The position numbers and the translations under genes were made by a program. From NCBI GenBank assembly GCA_914767715.1, contig OU612075.1, positions 3,658,001-3,722,000 on the forward strand: a stretch of 64,000 nucleotides of DNA. The letters run 5' to 3'. Source of the stretch: Membranipora membranacea. Its lineage: Eukaryota; Bryozoa; Gymnolaemata; Cheilostomatida; Membraniporidae. Position 1 is the stretch's first letter. Every line of letters starts with the position of its first letter. Shown here piece after piece: positions 1-11,425 of this stretch. The notes beneath the pieces are model-generated. The model saw only the letters and a program-made list of their open reading frames with translations, was not told the origin of the DNA and made no database searches.

Positions 1-135
1 AAAAATGCTCCAGTTATAAAGCATCCATTTGGAAAAAAAATCTGACCCTGTTGAGACCTGAACCCACAACATTCTTAATGCACAGTGAGTACAGGCAGAC
101 ACTCTACACACTGAGCTATTCAGCCTGGCTATTTA
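1..135 (-). repeat. tRNA-derived SINE (family A), 3' end cut by window edge
   Basis: Read on the minus strand this has a pol III A-box-like segment (TAGCTCAGTGTGTAGAG), a degenerate B box (GGGTTCAGGTC) and then a T-run and a body matching the copy at 14757-14890 on the plus strand. The tRNA cloverleaf is degenerate, so this is a retroposon rather than a working tRNA gene. Confidence 0.7.
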
Positions 136-159
136 TGGGGGCTTTGATATGACCTGGTT

Positions 160-775
160 CTTTAGTGATTAGCCTTTGAACCTTGGAAATTTCTATCAAA
201 GGTGGCTTTGAACCATTGATACTACTATTGAAGCAGATTTTAAAAGCTTTGACCAGGCACTAAGGCTTAAATGATTTGCTCAGGTATGACTGTTCGTTTA
301 GATATTAGCCTTTGAGCCATAGAAAATTCTATTTGAGCAAATTTTAACCATCAACATTTCTATTGAAGCAGATTTTACACATTTTGCCCAGGCACTTAGG
401 CTTTATTAAGTTGCACTGATGATTGATTGGGGATTGCACATAGACAAAACATTTTTATGCAACCTCATAGATATAGACAAAACTATGTCTATGGGATTGA
501 ATAAAAATGGCTAGAAAAAGCCAAAAAACCTGTGCTGGCTGTTGCAAGTTTTCTATGTCATAGCATCACCTGCTGTTTTTCATACTAGTCCCAAAGAGAA
601 GATCTGGTATGAATCTAGTTCTCTTGACAATAATTGAGGATGGATAGGCAAAACTGTAGGTGTTTATTGTGTGCAAAAATAGGGCTCAGCTGCCACATAA
701 GTTGTCAGAAGTCCCATATGAGAGTTGCTTCATGGGCATTACCTTAATACCACCTCCAAACCTATCGGTTTTCCG
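160..775. repeat. Duplicated cassette repeat R1 (copy 1)
   Basis: Long non-coding repeat matching 12725-13345 almost throughout and 3475-3835 in part. It contains internally repeated 'TTAGCCTTTGAACCATAGAA' units and a short hairpin around CATAGACA/TGTCTATG near 465-500. R1 copies sit upstream of both torsin genes and mark the segmental duplication. The small open frames in it show no family similarity that I recognise. Confidence 0.75.
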
Positions 776-852
776 GTGGGATAATTGTAGTCACATTAAA
801 AAACATCAAATGTTAGATGGAACTTTTCCTGTTTCACTGCTTAACAATATAA

Positions 853-1055
853 CTAGAACTGATAAGATCAGAGACCACCGAAAAGGAGCAAAACTATTCG
901 GCTCAGTTGGACAGATCGTAGCTTAGTTCACTCATGGTTCACTGGTCAGAGCGAACATATACACGATTCATTTGTCTGTATTCGGAGTTGCTCCCCTGTC
1001 CATTGGAGGAAAAACAGCTCCGAATTTAGGCAAATCGATCAATATTGATCTAGAG
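853..1055. repeat. Duplicated segment next to a hAT target (copy 1)
   Basis: Nearly identical to 9961-10163. Both copies end at the octamer ATCTAGAG, and in both the next base starts a hAT-like terminal repeat, though in opposite element orientations (CAGCTGTGGGCAACC here, CATAGGTGGGCAACC at 10164). No gene is seen in it. Confidence 0.8.
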
Positions 1056-1195
1056 CAGCTGTGGGCAACCTGCGGCCTAATTGTGGCCTTATACCTGTAA
1101 AACTTTTTATACATAAATTTTGATTCCCCTTTTTTATGTGGCGAACCAAGTATGCATAGCGCTCTGTAAGCTCAAGATTACTATTACTCAAGATT
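1056..1195 (-). mobile_element. hAT-like element terminus (fragment)
   Basis: Starts CAGCTGTGGGCAACCTGCGG directly after ATCTAGAG. This equals the right-hand terminal repeat of the elements at 10164-11417 and 26984-27966 read in reverse. The matching far end and second target copy were not located, because the sequence runs into the 735-bp tandem repeat; it is probably truncated. Confidence 0.55.
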
Positions 1196-2880
1196 ACTAT
1201 TACTAAAAAAAAAGGTTTGCAGCAAGCTTCTAGCTTTGAGATCTGATACAACAATGTTTATAGTACTGAGACAAAGCGCTGCCTGGTAAATAAATACAAA
1301 ATATTGTGGCAAGCTTCTAACGATGAGATCTGAGATAACAATTAGTGTCCACTGCTGCTTTCCAAAAAATAGAGCAGCAAACCTGATGAGGGACAAAACG
1401 GGAGGAAGGTGGTTTATATAAGCCGAAACTGGGTGACACTCATAGATTATGATAAATACAATGCGTATAAACTATGAGGCATAGAGTGATAATGATGCGA
1501 TAACAAAATGAGTAAAATATAGCAGTGCCTGTGGTAAATGAAGAGCGAAGTGAAAATGTAATATAGTGCTGGCAAATTAGAGTATGATAGAGAATTGCCT
1601 GGTCCTTTTCAAGACTCTCTGATGTTATAATTGGAAAAGTGTACTCCCTACTGATTGTTTGCTTATAATCTAAATTGTCGTTTTGTCCTATGGTTCTACT
1701 CGGATGTTCAATAATAGAGATTAGCAGTGTACAGTTTTAATGTGACAAACGCCACTTATAACTGAGTTTCAAACCCTATGAGATCTGAAAATTAAAATGT
1801 TGATAGCTGCTTTCCAAAAAAAAAGTGCAGCAAACCTGGGAGATTCAATCCCACAGCTTACTATGCAGCTTAATAGCTCTTGCTTACTGAGACATGATAA
1901 CAGAGCTAGAAGTCTGTCATGATAAGTGCTGCCTGATAAATAAAAAAAAAGGTTTGCGGCAAGCTTCTAGCTTTGAGATCTGATACAACAATGTTTATAG
2001 TATTGAGACAAAGCGCTGCCTGGTAAATAAATACAAAATATTGTGGCAAGCTTCTAACGATTAGATCTGAGATAACAATTAGTGTCCACTGCTGCTTTCC
2101 AAAAAATAGAGCAGCAAACCTGATGAGGGACAAAACGGGAGGAAGGTGGTTTATATAAGCCGAAACTAGGTGACACTCATAGATTATGATAAATACAATG
2201 CGTATAAACTATGAGGCATAGAGTGATAATGATGCGATAAAAAAATGAGTAAAATATAGCAGTGCCTGTGGTAAATGAAGAGCGAAGTGAAAATGTAATA
2301 TAGTGCTGGCAAATTAGAGTATGATAGAGAATTGCCTGGTCCTTTTCAAGACTCTCTGATGTTATAATTGGAAAAATGTACTCCCTACTGATTGTTTGAT
2401 TATAATCTAAATTGTTGTTTTGTCCTATGGTTCTACTCGGATGTTCAATAGAGATTAGCAGTGTACAGTTTCAATGTGACAAACGCCACTTATAACTGAG
2501 TCTCAAACCCTATGAGATCTGAAAATTAAAATGTTGATAGCTGCTTTCCAAAAAAAAAGTGCAGCAAACCTGAGAGATTCAAACCCACAGCTTACTATGC
2601 AGCTTAATAGCTCACGCTTACTGAGACATGATAACAGAGCTAAAAGTCTGTCATGATGAAGTGCTGCCTGATAAATAAAAAAAAGGTTTGCGGCAAGCTT
2701 CTAGCTTTGAGATCTGATACAACAATATTTATAGTACTGAGACAAAGCGCTTCCTGGTAAATAAATACAAAATATTGTGGCAAGCTTCTAACGATGAGAT
2801 CTGAGATAACAAGTAATGTCCACTGCTGCTTTCCAAAAAATAGAGCAGCAAACCTGATGAGAAACGAACCCACAGTGTAC
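1195..2880. repeat. ~735-bp tandem repeat, two full units plus a partial third
   Basis: The marker GGTTTGC(A/G)GCAAGCTTCTAG occurs at about 1214, 1951 and 2685, giving periods of 737 and 734 bp. Units 1 and 2 are nearly identical along their length. Unit 3 diverges after about 2865. The minus-strand open frames of about 70 codons that recur in each unit are by-products of the repeat and have no recognisable domain. Confidence 0.85.
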
Positions 2881-3474
2881 TATACTGACCAGCTCATTAG
2901 GTAATTGCGAGTGAGACTACATAGGTAGACACAGCGAATAGTGACGCAGAAACGCAACAAATAGTTTGCAAACTAGGTGATTTGATTTGTTTGTAAACCG
3001 AATTATGACATAAAGACATGCACCGATCAAGACGTAATAATGAGGTTGTAAATTGCTCGTGGTAAATTGAAGAGGTAAAATAAATGACAAATGATAATGG
3101 TAGGCACATAGGCGGCAGCTACCAAGAGAAGTGAATGATAGTATAATCTGTGAGAAGTTATCGAAACTCACATGGGAGCGGCGTAATTAAAGCAGATTAC
3201 ATGACGATGATATTGTAATAAGACAAAACAAAATAATCTAATCTATATAATACCAAAAGAATGAAGTTTCTAATGAGAGAATAGAGTTAAATAATTACTT
3301 GAAAGTAGAGAGGATCCCTGAAATTTCCTGCCTGGCTTGTTGACTGTTTACTGGTTGACCACAAATTGCCCAAAAATTTGAAATTTAACAGTGCTTGGCT
3401 CAAAAGTGCAAAGTTCAAACAAATAAGAATTTGCAAGTGGCCTATTGGCTGTAGTATATTTGTTTTGTGCCATT
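2880..3474. repeat. Duplicated repeat matching 12290-12680, then unannotated DNA
   Basis: From about 2880 to 3240 this parallels 12290-12680, for example the shared stretch 'AATAGTATAATCTGTGA' and the following 'AACTCACATGGGAG'. It is part of the cassette preceding each torsin gene. I see nothing identifiable in 3240-3474. Confidence 0.6.
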
Positions 3475-3835
3475 TATAGTGATTAGCTTCGGAACCATAG
3501 AAATTTCTATAAAGCAGAATTGAATCATTACTATTTCTATTGAGCCAGATTTTTGCCCAGGCACTCAGGCTAAAATGATTTGCTCATGTATGACTGCCTC
3601 TATTAGATATTAGCCTTTGAACCATAGAAATATATATTTGAGCAAATTTTAACCATTGAAATTTCTATTAAAGCAGATAATTTTACACATATTGCCCGGG
3701 CACTTAGGCTTTATTAAGTTGCTCTGAGGAGTGATTGAGGATTGCACATAGACAAACTATGTCTATTGGATTGAATCAAAATGGCTAGAAAAAGCCAAAA
3801 ACCTGTGCTGGCTGTTGCAAGTTTTCTATGTCACA
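3475..3835. repeat. Cassette repeat R1, shortened copy upstream of torsin 1
   Basis: Diverged, shorter version of the R1 repeat at 160-775 and 12725-13345. It shares the paired 'GCCCAGGCACT.AGGCT' blocks and the terminal block beginning ATGGCTAGAAAAAGCCAAAA. Confidence 0.65.
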
Positions 3836-3836
3836 G

Positions 3837-3884
3837 CTTGACAAGCTTTGTTCCCCCCCCCACCCCCGAACAAAGCTTGTCAAG
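3837..3884. repeat. Perfect 17-bp inverted repeat with C-rich loop
   Basis: Arms CTTGACAAGCTTTGTTC (3837-3853) and its exact reverse complement (3868-3884) enclose a 14-nt loop of almost pure C. It interrupts the R1 repeat at the point where the other copies continue, so it looks like a small foldback insertion. Confidence 0.8.
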
Positions 3885-4128
3885 ACAGGCTAGGTTTTGC
3901 TATGATTCCCACTCTCCCTGTATTCTCTTTTTTATTATAGGGAGTTGCCTTTTTTTGGAGTTATCAAGTATCAGTTGGGGCGAAACATAATATGGGCATT
4001 GAGTATAGGCAGGGGCAGCGGACTAAAAACCCAAAAATCAGCGGAACATAGATCCGAACGGAACATAGACCTGCACCCGACCAATAAGTTTCATTTTGTG
4101 TCTTGTGATTTAAAGAAAAGCATAAAAT

Positions 4129-7100
4129 ATGAAAGGTGGATACATAATTGTCAGCTGTCTCTTTACTTCTCTGATTTATGAAGTGAACAGCTTTGAGCCA
4201 GTAACTGTTACTATTGGGCTTGGTACTGTTACTGTGGCGTTGGTTGGCATGGCTGGTATGGCAATAAAATGTCGAGTATTAGAATGCTGTGATACAAATT
4301 GGCTGCATCCGCAAGTCCCAAGTAAGTGAAAACAGCAATCAATAGCATGTACGGCTAGACATGATAAGTTATTTTGTGGGTTTGGCGTACCAGCTCATAA
4401 ATGCTCTTTAACATGTTCACAAAGTTCTCCATTACTTTGTTAGATTGTTGTCACTGATGTTGTTGGCAAAATGATTGGATGGATGAAACATCATGAACTG
4501 AAGTTGAAGTGATTGATTGATGTACTGACATGAGCTTCACAATTAACTGTGAATGCATTGAAATGTTGAGAGAAATATTCGAAACCACCAGTGGGTTTGA
4601 ACCCTAAAGCTCATACCAGATTTCAGATTCACAAAAGTCAGTCGACCCACTGCAAATCTATCTATGCATTCAAATTGTTTTGTATACGGTCAGAGAGTGA
4701 TATTATATTCTACTAGTCTTCACCAAGAGTGCTGTTACTCCTTGATATTACTGGCGGAAATTTTGGTATTTGCGCAAATGATGAGCTAAGCATAATAGCG
4801 TCGTCTTCCATATAATATGTATCTATCATTCTTATGTTGTAGACTTGCGGGCATCCCTCAATGCTCATGTATATGGCCAACACCTCGTTGTCCAAACAGT
4901 GCCCGGTGCTATAAAAGGACATCTGACCTACCCTCCTAAGAAAGCACTTGTCATGTCATTCCAAGGCACCACTGGTACAGGAAAAAATCTGGTAGCTAGA
5001 GTCGTGGCAGAAAACATGTATAGGAAAGGCATGGATAGTAAATATGTGCATGAGATTAGTGCAACTAAACATTTCTCAAGACATGAACGCGTCAAGGATT
5101 ATCAGGTAATGGGAATCTTGTATACCTGGCTCAGATTGTTTACCTGGCTCAGATTGTATACCTGGCTCAGATTGTATACCTGGCTCAGATTGTATACCTG
5201 GCTCAGATTGTATACCTGGCTCAGATTGTATACCTGGCTCAGATTGTATACCTGGCTCAGATTGTATACCTGGCTCAGATTGTATACCTGGCTCAGATTG
5301 TATACCTGGCTCAGATTGAATACCTGGCTCAGATTGTATACCTGGCTCAGATTGTATACCTGGCTCAGATTGTATACCTGGCTCAGATTGTATACCTGGC
5401 TCAGATTGTATACCTGGCTCAGATTGTATACCTGGCTCAGATTGTATACCTGGCTCAGATTGTATACCTGGCTCAGATTGTATACCTGGCTCAGATTGTA
5501 TACCTGGCTCAGATTGAATACCTGGCTCAGATTGTATACCTGGCTCAGATTGTATACCTGGCTCAGATTGTATACCTGGCTCAGACTGAATAAACTGCCT
5601 AACAGGTTAGATTTATTTGTATAAGTTGAGTATCACTCATCATTTCTGCCCATAGACTCAGTCATCTTATTGTCAGACAGCAGAGTTTTTCTTGTTTTAT
5701 AGGATGACCTCCGTAAGTGGATAGTCGGTAACATAACTGAATGTGCGAATCAACTCTTTATCTTCGATGAAATTGAGAAACTGCCGACTGGCTTATTGGA
5801 TGCTCTGAAGCCGTTTGTAGATTACCATGACAAGGTAGAAGGGTTGGATTACAAAAAAGCCGTGTATTTATTCTTGGGGTAAGTAACACTCGACCATTGG
5901 ATCACTTGCCTACATAAATACACTGCTTAAATGTGAAGACACTTGGTTGGCAGAATGCTCTTTGCACCGTATTCCAAACTGTGTCAATACAATTTTCTAC
6001 TGCTAAAAACTTGGTCACTTGGTCAATATAACTAGCTTATCGTATCTTAGCTTCTATGCGAGGAGATTTTAGCAAAACAAGTAACAATATCATCTATCAT
6101 GATAAAGTACTTGAACAACCTGAAACACAAATTAGCTCAACAAATACACAGACAATAGAAGATTTACAAATCCTGAATTGATAGGGAAAAACCTGAAGGT
6201 TTCAAAATTTATCTTATCATTCACTCTCTTTGTCGTCGTCTTTAACGCGATTCAGTTTCTTCAAAATATTGCGTGCGTAAGCCCCAGAAACAGATTATAA
6301 ATGTCCAGACACTGTACTCTCCTCTTTCGGTCCCAAACACAGACCTAGACACCTTAAACGCCCATCTAACTAAAGACATTAGCGTACCACCAGTAGCTAC
6401 CCGCTTGCTGTCTGCCTGCTTTAACACCTCATATTAGGAATCAGTTCCTCAGTTAGGTATTCACAGAGTCCTTCTCTTTATGTACAATACTGTCTTTATG
6501 CTAGAATCTCACGCTTTTACTGTTACTGCTATTAATTATATTATGATTATATTGTTATGATGTCACATCCTTATTGTATATTACCAAAGAACAAGGGTGG
6601 GGGTAATTGTTTAGAGGGGTGGGCGTATTTGTATACATGAAAAGTCAATGTATTTTTGTCAGTTGATGAGACATTGGCTAATTAATGGTCCAAGTCGGTT
6701 TTCTGGAACCATTATACAGACCTTGATATTACGGTTTATGTTATTGTGTTACAGGAATGTTGGTGGTAATAGGATAAGAGAGTTCAGTCAAGAGGTGTAC
6801 CAGTCAGGTAAACCAAGGGAGGCAATGGAGCTACGCAATATGGAGCGTGCTGCCTGGACTCTCGCCTCAGAGGAGAAAGGTCAGTGTGTCATCAGTATAT
6901 CCAGATGTAGCCGAGATAGAGCCATAAACAGCTAACTCACTACCTATGCGGAACTGACTTGATTTCATGTGTATGATTGATTCCAAAAACTCTTAAATGA
7001 TCTTGTGTATTATGCATTTATATATTATGTGTATCTTGAGATAAAATTCTGGGTTACCCTAGCCATTATTTAAGAGCTGCTACAACTGCAGTGAGCTATT

Positions 7101-7472
7101 TTCATAAAACGTTATGACTATTATGCTCTGCATCACAAAATAACCTACAGTAGAAACTGTTTGTTTTAATCATGGGTTATTTCTATTGTAGGTGGTTTAA
7201 AAGGATCTGCTTTGATTGAATCTAATTTAATAGATTTCTTTGTACCATTTCTACCACTGGAGAAAAATCATGTAAGAGATTGCATCAAAGACGATTTAGA
7301 CGGTAAAAACTTTACTCTGGCTTCACGTAATTCACAGAAATATACAAAGGTCGTGAACTCTGTGATGAAGTATATCACGTTTATACCTGACAGCCAGCCT
7401 TTATACTCTGATTCGGGCTGTAAGAAGATTAATCAGTATGTGAACCTGGTGCTTGAAGAGCTGGAAGATTGA
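4129..7472 (+). CDS. Torsin family AAA+ ATPase, copy 1 (complete, 5 exons)
   Basis: Exons 4129-4321, 4843-5105, 5703-5878, 6755-6879 and 7192-7472 join in phase to give 345 residues (human TorsinA has 332). An N-terminal signal peptide (about 1-21) is followed by a hydrophobic stretch (about 27-50), as in torsins that associate with the lumenal face of the ER and nuclear envelope. Walker A is GTTGTGKN at about 106-113, with the torsin-typical Asn after Lys. Walker B is LFIFDE, with D174/E175. The sensor-2 region keeps the Gly-Cys-Lys motif (328-330). Family knowledge: torsins are ER-lumenal ATPases needing LAP1/LULL1-type activators and acting in nuclear-envelope and membrane homeostasis. A diverged paralogue lies 10 kb downstream. 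Sequence identity to TorsinA is too moderate to assign a particular vertebrate orthologue. A 26-copy minisatellite starts 15 bp past the exon 2 donor. Confidence 0.93.
5121..5588 (+). repeat. 18-bp minisatellite, 26 copies, in torsin 1 intron 2
   Basis: Unit TATACCTGGCTCAGATTG repeated 26 times with only a few single-base variants (a Phe, two or three Asn variants, and AGACTG in the last copy). It begins 15 bp after the GT donor of exon 2. The unit length is a multiple of three and there is no stop in this frame, so exon 2 reads open through the whole array as (YTWLRL)n to the stop at 5622-5624. Torsin 2 has no such array at the same point. Confidence 0.97.
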
Positions 7473-9202
7473 GTTATATTCTCTTTCTCCCCTTTAGATT
7501 TATATACTCTTTTATTTTCATATTCATGTATGATTAATCTTTTACCTGTCTGCACCAATTGTTGCAGCAAAGATGGTGTCACATAGAACAAACCCGCTCA
7601 GCAATGTAAATTATGATGTCATAGACAGAGCTAATATGCATAATGATGTCTATGAAACACATTATGATCTTTATTTTACTTACTTATATTATATCACACA
7701 AATACAATCTTAGTACCTGACATTATTATCTAGTGTCCTCAGATTAATTCTATCCAGAATCCGAGCCTCCCCAATTAAAGTGCTTGTAAAGGAAACAGGT
7801 TTTTGGTATCATTCTAGAGCTCTCAGTCTAGTTTAGAACATTATGCTATGTCCAAAAGCAGCCTGTGGCCCAGTTAAGAATTATTTTCACTCATAGTTGG
7901 GATGAGAAGGTACTAAAAAGGTACTATTTTTCTCCTTTGGAGTTGTGATCACTTGTAGAAAATAGTACCTTTTTAGTACCTTAGATTATAATGGGAATAT
8001 ACAGTATCTCGTAAATAAGACTTTTTGTTATGACACAGTGGTTTTGATATTCCCTTAGTACAATATTAAACCACACAGAATTTATCTATTGAATGAATGA
8101 GTGAATACAATGCAAAGTTAATCTGTCCCATGTTATGTGGCTTAGCTGGTAAAATGGGATAGTGTATAAAATTTCATAATTGAATGACAAAGCAAACGAT
8201 CGAAATCAAGCACGGCAAAAATTAAAACTCTAGCTCATCCGACAGCGAGAGTGAAAATTATAGGGAGATTAACAGATCCAGTGAGAGCGAGATTGAATAT
8301 CATTCAGGAGGCAATTGTAGCAAATCAACGTCGAGTCCATGTGATTATCATAGGGAGAATGTCCCTGAGGTAGTCACACCAATGAACTTAGTTCATCGGT
8401 CACACCACTAAGTTTAAATCTGTATGATTTCGGCCACTTGAAATAACCCACAGTGCTTTGACAGATACAACATTTTCTGTTAACCATGGTTACTGCTCGA
8501 GATAGAAATTGGCAATATAAAGGCAGATCAATACATGGCTAAAGTATTTCAAGGTTTTGTTTATATTTATTTGATGAATAAATGAGATTGTGGCTACATG
8601 GATTGTATTGAAGATTATAAATACTAAGATATGACATTCCAATCCAACTCTGTCTTCAGCCGTTATGCTTTATGATTAGTGGCTTTCAATAGAATTTCAA
8701 TGGAAGATATAAAATTTACACATGTAGACCGGATGTTTTTCCTAATTTGCACAAAAATCTAAAATAATTTGTTTTTAAATCTCGACATTTCAGGCATTAG
8801 GATGATGTTAAAATCCAAAGCATGCGATGATTAATACAGAGTGATTTGAAGTTTTGAGAATCTTTACAACAATTTTTGCAAATATTCTGATGTTTGGACT
8901 CACAAGATTTTCTCGGGTAAACTTTGTTGTTTACATCAAAAACTGGAATTTACAAGTCACGAAGTAAATTGAAGTAAATAAAATTGTCATCTAGTTATTT
9001 CGTACTTCAGGGTGATGAAAAATGTAAATCAATTTGACTGCCTCCTAAAGAGAGGAGTATTGATAATCATGTAAGCAGTGGAATACCTTGAGAAACTTTC
9101 TATATTATTTTACATCAGATCTTGTCCATCTGTGCATCACAGATACTCAGCACATCTAAACATGGACTATCAATATTACTGACTGAGTGCAGCATGCCAT
9201 AT
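7473..9202. other. Intergenic DNA downstream of torsin 1
   Basis: 3' flank of torsin 1. No coding exon with recognisable similarity was found. It holds the foldback at 7907-7982. Otherwise it is AT-rich unannotated DNA. An acidic Ser-rich open stretch near 8226-8411 lacks a start codon and was not called. Confidence 0.5.
7907..7982. repeat. Perfect 24-bp inverted repeat (foldback)
   Basis: Both arms begin AAGGTACTAAAAAGGTACTA when read inward and match exactly over 24 bp, separated by 28 bp. Each arm itself contains the direct repeat AAGGTACT. It looks like a recent small foldback transposon or a terminal-inverted-repeat-only element. Confidence 0.85.
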
Positions 9203-9220
9203 GAGAACCTATGTCAAAGC

Positions 9221-9441
9221 CCTGTTTATGACAAAACAGAGGGTGGGCTGCCCCTAAAGAGGGACGCAAGTTGCCCGGAGTCCTCGTACTGAGAGTGTGA
9301 TACATCCTAGTAAACTAGAATGCATCCTAGAGGTGAGGCCATGGTGGACCTCCTAATCGTAAGTGTGCAGCAAGCTGCCAGAAACTGAAACAGGCACTAA
9401 TCAGCCATTGGCCATGACACTTTGATCTTAGCCAATAGGCC
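9221..9441 (-). mobile_element. U2-snRNA-headed retroposon with 18-bp target duplication
   Basis: The minus strand begins GGCCTATTGGCTAAGATCAA, which matches the 5' region of U2 snRNA (GGCCTTTTGGCTAAGATCAA) with few changes. The U2 resemblance lasts about 30 nt, after which the body is unrelated to U2. The element is flanked by exact copies of GAGAACCTATGTCAAAGC at 9203-9220 and 9442-9459, a typical LINE-mediated target-site duplication length. No poly(A) is present; the 3' end is a C/T-rich segment. I read it as a snRNA-derived SINE or a chimeric U2 retrocopy. Confidence 0.75.
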
Positions 9442-9459
9442 GAGAACCTATGTCAAAGC

Positions 9460-9960
9460 ACACATCAGTCACATAGGAAATTAATTTGTCAAGTTTTTGA
9501 GTTATTTCATCAGTATGGATCTTATTGGGGGGGGCTAGTGTTGGATATTATCGCAAGATTTGGTACTAACCATAAAGCATTGTATGGACCATTTTTAGGT
9601 AAATCTGAAATAAGCAAGGCTTTGTCAGCAGGAAGAATCCATTGCTCCAGTGTAATCTTATTTAAACAGAGCAAACAAGCGCAGCGGTATGAAATGAAAA
9701 TCACTCGCTTGAAAAGCTGTGGACAGGGAATGGGTCATAGTCATTGACTCATTGATTGTAATGTACAGTCAGTATTTATAATCTTTGGTACAGTGGTTCT
9801 TCTAATCTCTTCTTCAACATGGGCTCATAACAGAAATAAAGGTTGTTTTGATTAGCGGTCTCAACTCATTAAATTTGAACTTTTATGTCATCGACAGACT
9901 TGTGAGTGACTTTGTCATGTATTTGCAAAAGTTGTTATCTAACCACAATAGTCACTAATA
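9460..9960. other. Unassigned DNA
   Basis: Between the U2-headed retroposon and the cassette duplication. It contains overlapping open frames of 60-70 codons on both strands around 9522-9747 with no recognisable domain. Nothing functional can be supported. Confidence 0.4.
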
Positions 9961-10163
9961 CTAGAACTGATAAGATCAGAGACCACCGAAAAGGAGCAAA
10001 ACTATTCGGCTCAGTTGGACAGATCATAGCTTAGTTCACTCATGGTTCACAGGTCAGAGTGAACATATATACGATTCATTTGTCTGTATTCAGAGTTGCT
10101 CCCCTGTCCATTGGAGGAAAAACAACTCCGAATTTAGGCAAATGGATCAATATTGATCTAGAG
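9961..10163. repeat. Duplicated segment next to a hAT target (copy 2)
   Basis: Second copy of 853-1055, ending in the target octamer ATCTAGAG (10156-10163). It marks the left edge of the second cassette unit, giving an offset of about 9.1 kb from copy 1. Confidence 0.8.
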
Positions 10164-11417
10164 CATAGGTGGGCAACCTTTTTTTGAAAAAGGCCACATT
10201 TTAGGCAGGCTCAGCTCAAAAGGCCTCAAGACATATTTCATACATAAATTTGGAATGTGAGGTATATTTTGGTTCTGTATATTTTGTACAAACTAAATCA
10301 GAATATGTGTCAATAAAAACTGTAGTATGTTGCGAAAAAAAATTGACTCGCATGAGCTCAAACAAAATACTAATATTTATCTAATCTTCTGAAGTTTTGT
10401 GACATTAAGCTACCATTATAATCTTTGATGTGTTTGAGCAAAGGACAAGGGGAAAATTTTAATTAGGCTTGTCGAATGAAGGAACATTTCAGATAAAATT
10501 CCGGAGCACTTGTAACATGACAACTTTTTGTTACAAAGCTGACTGCATAAGCTAAAACTAAATAATTAAATATTTATCTAATCTTCTGAAGTTTCATGAC
10601 ATTAAGTTAAATTTTCAATTAATCTTAGTTACAAGTGGTTGAGCAAAGGGCAAGGGGAAAATTTTCATATATGCCTGTCTAACATTCTTGAGCACTTGTA
10701 AGATGACATCTACAGCCAAAAGTTACGAAAGGATATTTTTGTTGTCACTGTTTTGGGTTTATTCTTTTGCGAATTGAAGCTCTTGTAAATGTAGTCTACA
10801 CTAGGTTGATTAAAAAGGTTGATTAAAATCAGATGACATATCACACGCCACATCCCGAAGCATGGGCGGCGAAATACTAGTTGCCTAAGGGGCTAGGCTG
10901 CAATATCTGCGCCTATTTGCTCTCAGTTTGCAGGCAGGTCGGGGCACACCTGGGGGTCCAACCAAACCCCAGCAGTCAGTAGACTTCAGTGGGATTCGAA
11001 CCCTTCAACCTTCGAACCTTCAAAATTTGCATGCTGAAGGGACGGCGCTCTAACCAACTAAGCTACCTCCTACTCCTAGTACTGTTATGATGTTTTGTAA
11101 AGTATGGCTTGGGAATTCCCTTGATATGATAACATGTATGTATCCTAACTACATGCATGATGCAGAAAGGCAAATATTATGAAACTCAAACTAAGGATTG
11201 TGCTTACAGAGGGGTATGCATTAGTCTCATCACCCACATTTTTCTTCTTTTTTTTAAAAGTGGCGTTATGACAAAGCCTGCTATGCATGCTTTGACATCC
11301 ACACCAGGAAAACAAATGAATAAGTAATATTTTTTTTAGACAAAAGGCCGCAATAATGCCGCAAAAGATTACTCATTAGGTCGCACTGGCAAAAAGGTCG
11401 CAGGTTGCCCACAGCTG
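10164..11417 (+). mobile_element. Non-autonomous hAT element, interrupted by a SINE
   Basis: Left end CATAGGTGGGCAACCTTTTT and right end AGGTTGCCCACAGCTG form imperfect terminal inverted repeats of the hAT 'CAG..GTGGGCAACC' type. The 8-bp duplication ATCTAGAG flanks both ends (10156-10163, 11418-11425). Without the SINE at 10805-11075 it matches the element at 26984-27966 along its length. No transposase is seen. Confidence 0.85.
10805..11075 (-). mobile_element. tRNA-derived SINE (family B), essentially full length
   Basis: On the minus strand the head begins GGAGTAGGAGGTAGCTTAGT with A-box AGCTTAGTTGGTTAGAGC and B-box GGGTTCGAATCCC. The body matches 52136-52342, and the tail ends in a tandem TTTTAATCAACC motif. 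Its insertion point in the hAT element is defined by the uninterrupted copy at about 27630. CTAG is repeated at both sides. Confidence 0.85.
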
Positions 11418-11425
11418 ATCTAGAG

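Noticed and set aside
1184-2873. Recurring minus-strand open frames of about 70 codons
   Set aside because: Copies of the same repeat unit; length follows the tandem repeat and no domain is seen.
8226-8411. Acidic Ser/Asp/Glu-rich reading frame
   Set aside because: A stop immediately upstream, no start codon, and no recognised domain. It may be a transposase remnant, but that is not supported.
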